Positions 42,010 through 46,075 of a DNA stretch of 46,075 bases are shown one piece after another. Source of the DNA: Acidaminococcales bacterium (GTDB lineage Bacteria > Bacillota > Negativicutes > Acidaminococcales > JAISLQ01); assembly GCA_031290885.1 (NCBI GenBank), contig JAISLQ010000064.1, forward strand, positions 1 to 46,075. The letters are read 5' to 3'. How positions within the stretch are numbered: position 1 is the first letter of the stretch; the number at the start of each line of letters is the position of its first letter. The translations under genes and the position numbers were made by a program. The notes under the pieces are model-generated. The model was given only the letters and a program-made list of their open reading frames with translations, did no database searches and was not told where the DNA came from.

Positions 42010-42888
42010 GTGAAGAAAGCGGAGTTTTTGATCATAACCGGGATGTCGGGCGCGGGCAAAAGTTTTGTGCTGAAAGTCCTGGAGGACTGGGAATTTTTCT
42101 GCATAGACAATCTGCCGCCGGAACTCATCCCCAAATTCGCGGAACTTTACCGGCAAATGGATTGGCACAAAAATGTCGCCGTAGTGGTGGATATAAGGCT
42201 GGGAAATTTTTTCGACCAATTGACGGCCGTTTTTCAGGACTTTGCCAAAACTGGTTTTGAATATGACCTTTTGTTTTTGGATTGCAGCGACGAAAAACTC
42301 ATCCGGCGCTACAAAGAAACCAGACGGCGGCATCCGCTGGCCGCGGACGGCCGGGTAAGCAACGGGATAAACTTGGAAAGGGACGCGTTAAGCCGGGTAC
42401 GCGAGCTGTCGACCGTCATAATAGATACTAGCGACATGGCGACCGCCGAACTGAAACAAAAAATCGCGGAAATGTTTTTCAAGGGAAAAAGCGATTCCGG
42501 GCTTGGCATAACGATAGTGTCCTTTGGTTTCAAGTTCGGCATTCCCACGGACGCCGACATGGTCATTGACGTGCGTTTTTTGGACAATCCTTTTTACGTG
42601 GAGCGACTTCGGCATAAAAACGGCCATGACAAAGAAGTGGCAAATTATATAATGCAATCGCCCGTAACCGGTGAATTTTTAGCCAAACAGGGGGATTTGC
42701 TTGATTTTTTGCTGCCGCAATTCGTAAAAGAAGGCAAATCGCAGTTGGTAATCGCGATCGGCTGCACCGGCGGCATGCATCGGTCGGTATTTGTCGCCAA
42801 CGCGTTGGCGGATCGGCTCAAAGTCCAGGGCTACAAAGTACGCAAGGAAGACCGGGACTTGGCGAAAAACCTGAAGGCCGCGACTTAG
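42010..42888 (+). CDS. rapZ: RNase adapter / nucleotide-binding protein RapZ (YvcJ)
   Basis: Starts at a GTG behind a G6 run; 292 residues. ITGMSGAGKS (P-loop, residues 10-18) and the switch segment FFCIDNLPPELIPKF are family marks, and IGCTGGMHRSVFVANALA is the C-terminal phosphate-binding part. In E. coli RapZ steers GlmY/GlmZ RNA processing; in Firmicutes YvcJ is a nucleotide-binding protein linked to competence. The order rapZ-yvcK-whiA is a classic Firmicutes and Actinobacteria arrangement. Confidence 0.95.
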   Translation: MKKAEFLIITGMSGAGKSFVLKVLEDWEFFCIDNLPPELIPKFAELYRQMDWHKNVAVVVDIRLGNFFDQLTAVFQDFAKTGFEYDLLFLDCSDEKLIRRYKETRRRHPLAADGRVSNGINLERDALSRVRELSTVIIDTSDMATAELKQKIAEMFFKGKSDSGLGITIVSFGFKFGIPTDADMVIDVRFLDNPFYVERLRHKNGHDKEVANYIMQSPVTGEFLAKQGDLLDFLLPQFVKEGKSQLVIAIGCTGGMHRSVFVANALADRLKVQGYKVRKEDRDLAKNLKAAT

Positions 42889-42958
42889 CCGGCAATTTGC
42901 CGTAGCGCAAGAAAGCTGCCGGACATTCCCTTTACGATAGCAGACAGAAGGTGTCCAG

Positions 42959-44308
42959 ATGTCCTTTTTGAAATGGCTTTATCCTGGCATAAATATAAAA
43001 CGCTGGATAGTTTTGCTGCTATTGGGCATTATTTTTGCCGCGGCCGGCTTTGCGCTGGCTTTTTCCCGGCAGCTTGCCGATTTGGCCGATGCGCCCGCCG
43101 CCGGCGCGGACAGGGGCAATTTACTGACAGGCATTGGCTGCGCGTTTGTTCTGGCGGGCTTGGGTTGCGGCATCTTGGCCGTTCGCGGTTTGTTGCGATC
43201 CCTGACGGCTATTTTCCTGTCTGGCTATGACGACAGTTTTATTGACTTGGTATTCTTGAAGCGGCGCCTGGTCAAAGGAGCCGCCGTTACAGTAATCGGC
43301 GGCGGTACCGGCCTGTCCACGCTTTTGCGCGTCATTAAGCAGATAACGAGCAATTGCAAGGCAGTCGTGGCGGTAACCGACGACGGCGGCTCCTCCGGCC
43401 GGCTGCGCGAAGAATTCGGCATAATACCGATGGGGGACTTGCGCAGTTGCATAACGGCGCTCGCCGACGCGGAACCGTTGATGTCAAAGCTCATGCAATA
43501 TCGGTTCAAGGAAGGGAACCATTTTTCCGGGCATAGTTTCGGCAATCTGTTCATAACCGCTATGGCGGCCATTGTCGGCGATATGGAGACCGCCTTGGAC
43601 GCGACCGGCAACATCTTGAAGGTGCGCGGCAGCGTTTTTCCCGCCACTTTGGAAAATGTGCGGCTGGCGGCGCTGATGGACGACGGCGAATTGATTGAGG
43701 GGGAAACCAAAATCGCCGCCGCCGGCAAAAAAATCAAACGGCTCATACTCGTGCCCGAACGCCCGGCGGCGGCAAAGAGCGCGGTCGAGGCCATTATGGG
43801 CGCCGACATGCTGGTGGTGGGGCCCGGCAGCTTGTATACCAGCATAATAACCAACCTGCTGATTCCGGAGATAAAAGAAGCGGTGCTGAAAAGCAAAGCG
43901 GTCAAGGTATATGTTTGCAACGTCATGACACAGCCGGGGGAAACCGACGGGTACAGTTCCTATGACCACGTCAAGGCGATTTACGACCATGTCGGCGAAT
44001 ACTTTTTTGATTTTATAGTTGTGAACAAGCAGGAAGTAGGAACGGAACTTTTGGAAAAATACGCCCGCAAGGGCGCGTATCCCGTCAAAAATGAAAACGG
44101 CATGATCATGGCCATGGGCGCGAGCGTCATCGAAGCAAACCTTATAAGCGAAGACAACCTCGTCCGCCATGAGCCGGCGCAACTGGCCAAAACACTGATC
44201 GCCCTCATCTACCGGCTGCATTTGTCTGGCAAGGGCAGCCGGCTGCTTGATTATTACTTTGTGAAAGACAGTTTGCGCAAACTGAAAAAAGTGCTTGAAG
44301 GGGAATGA
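42959..44308 (+). CDS. yvcK: Gluconeogenesis/morphogenesis factor YvcK with N-terminal membrane helices
   Basis: 449 residues. Two hydrophobic segments (IVLLLLGIIFAAAGFALAFS and GIGCAFVLAGLGCGILAVRG) precede the conserved domain, which starts VTVIGGGTGLSTLLRVIK, then VTDDGGSSGRLREEFG and HSFGNLFITAMA. Members bind UDP-GlcNAc-like ligands and support growth on gluconeogenic carbon and cell-wall synthesis. The membrane-anchored form is longer than B. subtilis YvcK (about 317). The next gene starts one base after the stop. Confidence 0.95.
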   Translation: MSFLKWLYPGINIKRWIVLLLLGIIFAAAGFALAFSRQLADLADAPAAGADRGNLLTGIGCAFVLAGLGCGILAVRGLLRSLTAIFLSGYDDSFIDLVFLKRRLVKGAAVTVIGGGTGLSTLLRVIKQITSNCKAVVAVTDDGGSSGRLREEFGIIPMGDLRSCITALADAEPLMSKLMQYRFKEGNHFSGHSFGNLFITAMAAIVGDMETALDATGNILKVRGSVFPATLENVRLAALMDDGELIEGETKIAAAGKKIKRLILVPERPAAAKSAVEAIMGADMLVVGPGSLYTSIITNLLIPEIKEAVLKSKAVKVYVCNVMTQPGETDGYSSYDHVKAIYDHVGEYFFDFIVVNKQEVGTELLEKYARKGAYPVKNENGMIMAMGASVIEANLISEDNLVRHEPAQLAKTLIALIYRLHLSGKGSRLLDYYFVKDSLRKLKKVLEGE

Positions 44309-44309
44309 A

Positions 44310-45242
44310 ATGTCATTTTCCGGCGATGTCAAAAACGAGCTGGCGCACTTGCCGGCGGCAAAACCCTGCTGCCGGCAGGCGGAGTTGGCGATACTTTTGC
44401 GCATGGGCGGCAGCGTCGTTATCCGCGATTGCCGCATAGGCATTGAATTTTCCACCGAAAACGCGGCTTTGGCCAGGCGGGTCCTGCAACTGGTCAAGAA
44501 CAACTTCGACCTGCCGGTCGCGATCGCGGTGGTCAGGCTTCGGCGCCTGAAAAAAAACAATCGCTACCTCATCAAGCTGCTGCCTTCCGAAAAGACGCAA
44601 AAGTTCCTTTGCCTGTTGGGGATCGTCCCGAACATGGAAAACAGCGAATTGGAGAAGACGCTGCTGCGGCGTTCGTGTTGCCGCAAAGCCTTTTTGCGCG
44701 GCGCTTTTTTGGCCGGCGGGTCGGTAAGCAAACCTACCGGCGACTACCACTTGGAGATAGTCGCCAAACCGGACGGGCTGGCGGAACTGCTTTTGAAAGA
44801 GTTGAAGAGGGCCGGCGCCGCAGGCAAACTTGTCAGACGCAAAGGCGATTGTATCGTATATTTGAAAGAAGCCGACCTTATTGTTTCCTTTCTTTCGCTG
44901 ATCGGAGCGCACGGCGCCTTGCTGGACTTTGAAAATGTCCGCATCGTGAAAGACATGCGCAACAACGTCAACCGGGTGGTAAACTGCGAGACGGCCAACC
45001 TCGGCAAAACTGTCGGCGCGGCTTTGCGGCAGCTGTCCGCCATAAAGTATATCGACGAAGCGATCGGGTTGGGCAAACTTACGCCGGCCCTGCGCGAAGC
45101 GGCGGCCCTCAGGCGAAAATATCCGGAGGCCAATTTGAGCGAGCTGGCGGAATTTACTGAAGGCAATGTCGGCAAGGCCGGCATGAACCACCGCCTGCGC
45201 AAACTTTTGCAAATAGCGCGCGGCAGCGGTTGGGAACTATAA
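44310..45242 (+). CDS. whiA: Sporulation/division transcription regulator-like protein WhiA
   Basis: 310 residues from the ATG at 44310, behind GAAGGGGA. The N-terminal part (SFSGDVKNELAHLPAAKPCC) leads to a LAGLIDADG-like domain (CCRKAFLRGAFLAGGSVSKP, VSFLSLIGAHGALLDFENVR), and the C-terminus has a helix-turn-helix (YPEANLSELAEFTEGNVGKA). WhiA is a DNA-binding protein that affects cell division and chromosome segregation in B. subtilis. It closes the rapZ-yvcK-whiA operon. Confidence 0.95.
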   Translation: MSFSGDVKNELAHLPAAKPCCRQAELAILLRMGGSVVIRDCRIGIEFSTENAALARRVLQLVKNNFDLPVAIAVVRLRRLKKNNRYLIKLLPSEKTQKFLCLLGIVPNMENSELEKTLLRRSCCRKAFLRGAFLAGGSVSKPTGDYHLEIVAKPDGLAELLLKELKRAGAAGKLVRRKGDCIVYLKEADLIVSFLSLIGAHGALLDFENVRIVKDMRNNVNRVVNCETANLGKTVGAALRQLSAIKYIDEAIGLGKLTPALREAAALRRKYPEANLSELAEFTEGNVGKAGMNHRLRKLLQIARGSGWEL

Positions 45243-45266
45243 GCGGACGGCGGGAAAAAATCAAAA

Positions 45267-45400
45267 TTGCTCGGGCATAACGACATTAAGGCGCCGCTCC
45301 CGTACGCGAAAGCCGCCCGGGGAGACTTGAAGAAAGTTACCGGCTCGCTTGACAGGCTGCGGGCTCGCGTTTTGCGCGGAAAAATCCTTGAAACAATGGC
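45267..45400 (+). pseudogene. Tyrosine recombinase C-terminal fragment
   Basis: The frame reads LLGHNDIKAPLPYAKAARGD, matching the L-L-G-H-x-D-I-x-T-T-x-x-Y-A-H end of tyrosine recombinases, including the catalytic Tyr. The His after Tyr-Ala has become Lys, and nothing upstream of LLGH is left; the reading frame runs on to 45488 without further similarity. It looks like a scar of a departed element after whiA. Confidence 0.6.
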
Positions 45401-45602
45401 GCGGCAATGGATTGACAGCTTGGGCATGGACAAAAAAGGTTCGTCTTTATATGGAGTTAGGCGCAATGGGGGCTCGCATGATGTATAAAATATAAAAGCG
45501 TGTAAAAATGACACACTCGGCAAGGAGCAATAGACCGATTTATAATGGGCGAACAAATTATTTGGTTGAAAGAGTATCCTTAATTTGCAGGTGAGGATTT
45601 TT

Positions 45603-46075
45603 ATGGATAATCAACTGTTGGGCGTTGCGAAAACGGCAAACCAAAAATTCAATAGAACTAAACAATTTTTGATTTCTACTTTAGGTTATCCTTATTTTGA
45701 GACAGATACCTGTATTTTATTTTGTGGGGATACTTTAGAAATGCAGGAGGAATTGGAAGGTGAATTGTTTGATGCAATAATAACGAGTCCACCTTACAAT
45801 ATTGGAAAAGAATATGAAGATGTTAAACCATTGCAGGATTATATCGATTGGTCAACACAATGGATTTCCGGTTCAAGTAAAATACTTGTTTCAAATGGTA
45901 CGCTCTTATTAAATTTAGGCTATGTATCTATTGAAAAACAGGCGCACGCAGTTCCGCTTCCCTATTTGTTATGGGATAAAGTGCCATTATATCTAAATCA
46001 GGAAATAATCTGGAATTATTCAGCAGGTGTTGCTTGTAAAAATTATTTGAGTCCCCGAAATGAAAAAATATTATG
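45603..46075 (+). CDS. Site-specific DNA methyltransferase, beta class, partial (runs off the window)
   Basis: An ATG at 45603 behind AGGTGAGGA opens a frame that stays open to the window end (157 codons). It reads MDNQLLGVAKTANQKFNRTK, then ILFCGDTLEMQ and the catalytic LFDAIITSPPYNIGKEYEDV. SPPY instead of DPPY points to N4-cytosine, or some N6-adenine, methylation. LISTLGYPYFETDT near the start may be part of target recognition. Composition is AT-rich, in contrast with whiA, so this is probably an acquired restriction-modification or defence gene. The C-terminal SAM-binding motif is outside. Confidence 0.8.
   Translation, partial: MDNQLLGVAKTANQKFNRTKQFLISTLGYPYFETDTCILFCGDTLEMQEELEGELFDAIITSPPYNIGKEYEDVKPLQDYIDWSTQWISGSSKILVSNGTLLLNLGYVSIEKQAHAVPLPYLLWDKVPLYLNQEIIWNYSAGVACKNYLSPRNEKIL

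Overview
The window looks like a chromosomal stretch from a GC-rich, probably diderm Firmicute; Negativicutes is my best guess. The rapZ-yvcK-whiA run, the Asp23/Gls24 protein and strong AGGAGG-type ribosome sites point to Firmicutes. A heptosyltransferase-like enzyme and a Maf-like glycan locus fit a diderm member. The assignment is inference from gene content only. I saw no rRNA, tRNA or CRISPR array.

Layout. 1-255 is the start of a tyrosine recombinase on the minus strand, cut by the window edge, followed by a strong terminator. 668-5237 holds GC-rich genes: a uracil-DNA-glycosylase-like protein with an (NQT)6 head, an unknown protein, a GT9-like glycosyltransferase, a fused nucleotidyltransferase-kinase, and a HAD phosphatase. 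5238-19213 is a visibly AT-richer glycan island full of insertion-sequence debris. It encodes three radical SAM enzymes, a Maf/MptE-like (DUF115) protein, a CMP-sugar synthetase next to a DRE-TIM aldolase, a GT2 glycosyltransferase and a pyruvyl transferase. Further on lie a zeta-type toxin-antitoxin module and the broken remains of a phosphoramidate pathway (GATase fragment plus Cj1416-like cytidylyltransferase). An IS630 remnant, an 832-bp IS5-type element with a target duplication, a second decayed IS5-like transposase and two head-to-head transposase fragments sit inside it.

19520-23297 returns to GC-rich core metabolism: transaldolase-like fsa, glpX and aroF (sugar phosphates into the shikimate pathway), then a SprA-like metalloprotease. 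23430-25620 is an AT-rich type II restriction-modification insert preceded by a perfect 26-bp palindrome and a DinD fragment. 25762-28926 carries housekeeping genes (queF, gamma carbonic anhydrase, HD hydrolase, cyclophilin, GIY-YIG protein, Asp23). 29070-34406 encodes mostly secreted proteins (class 3 lipase, GH26 glycosidase, DUF1624 acyltransferase, two related exported proteins). 34466-37500 has a YhcH-family protein, a bacteriohemerythrin, a Cof-type HAD phosphatase and an odd metallo-beta-lactamase-fold protein.

37594-45242 contains a 1444-residue protein that keeps the architecture of an SF1 helicase-nuclease but has lost nearly every catalytic residue, followed by rapZ, yvcK and whiA. 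The right edge has a tyrosine-recombinase scar and the start of an AT-rich DNA methyltransferase that runs out of the window.

The most interesting material is the glycan island, where five enzymes share the same kind of accessory Rossmann-like module and where a DRE-TIM aldolase may replace NeuB in making a CMP-activated acid, and the helicase-nuclease pseudoenzyme.
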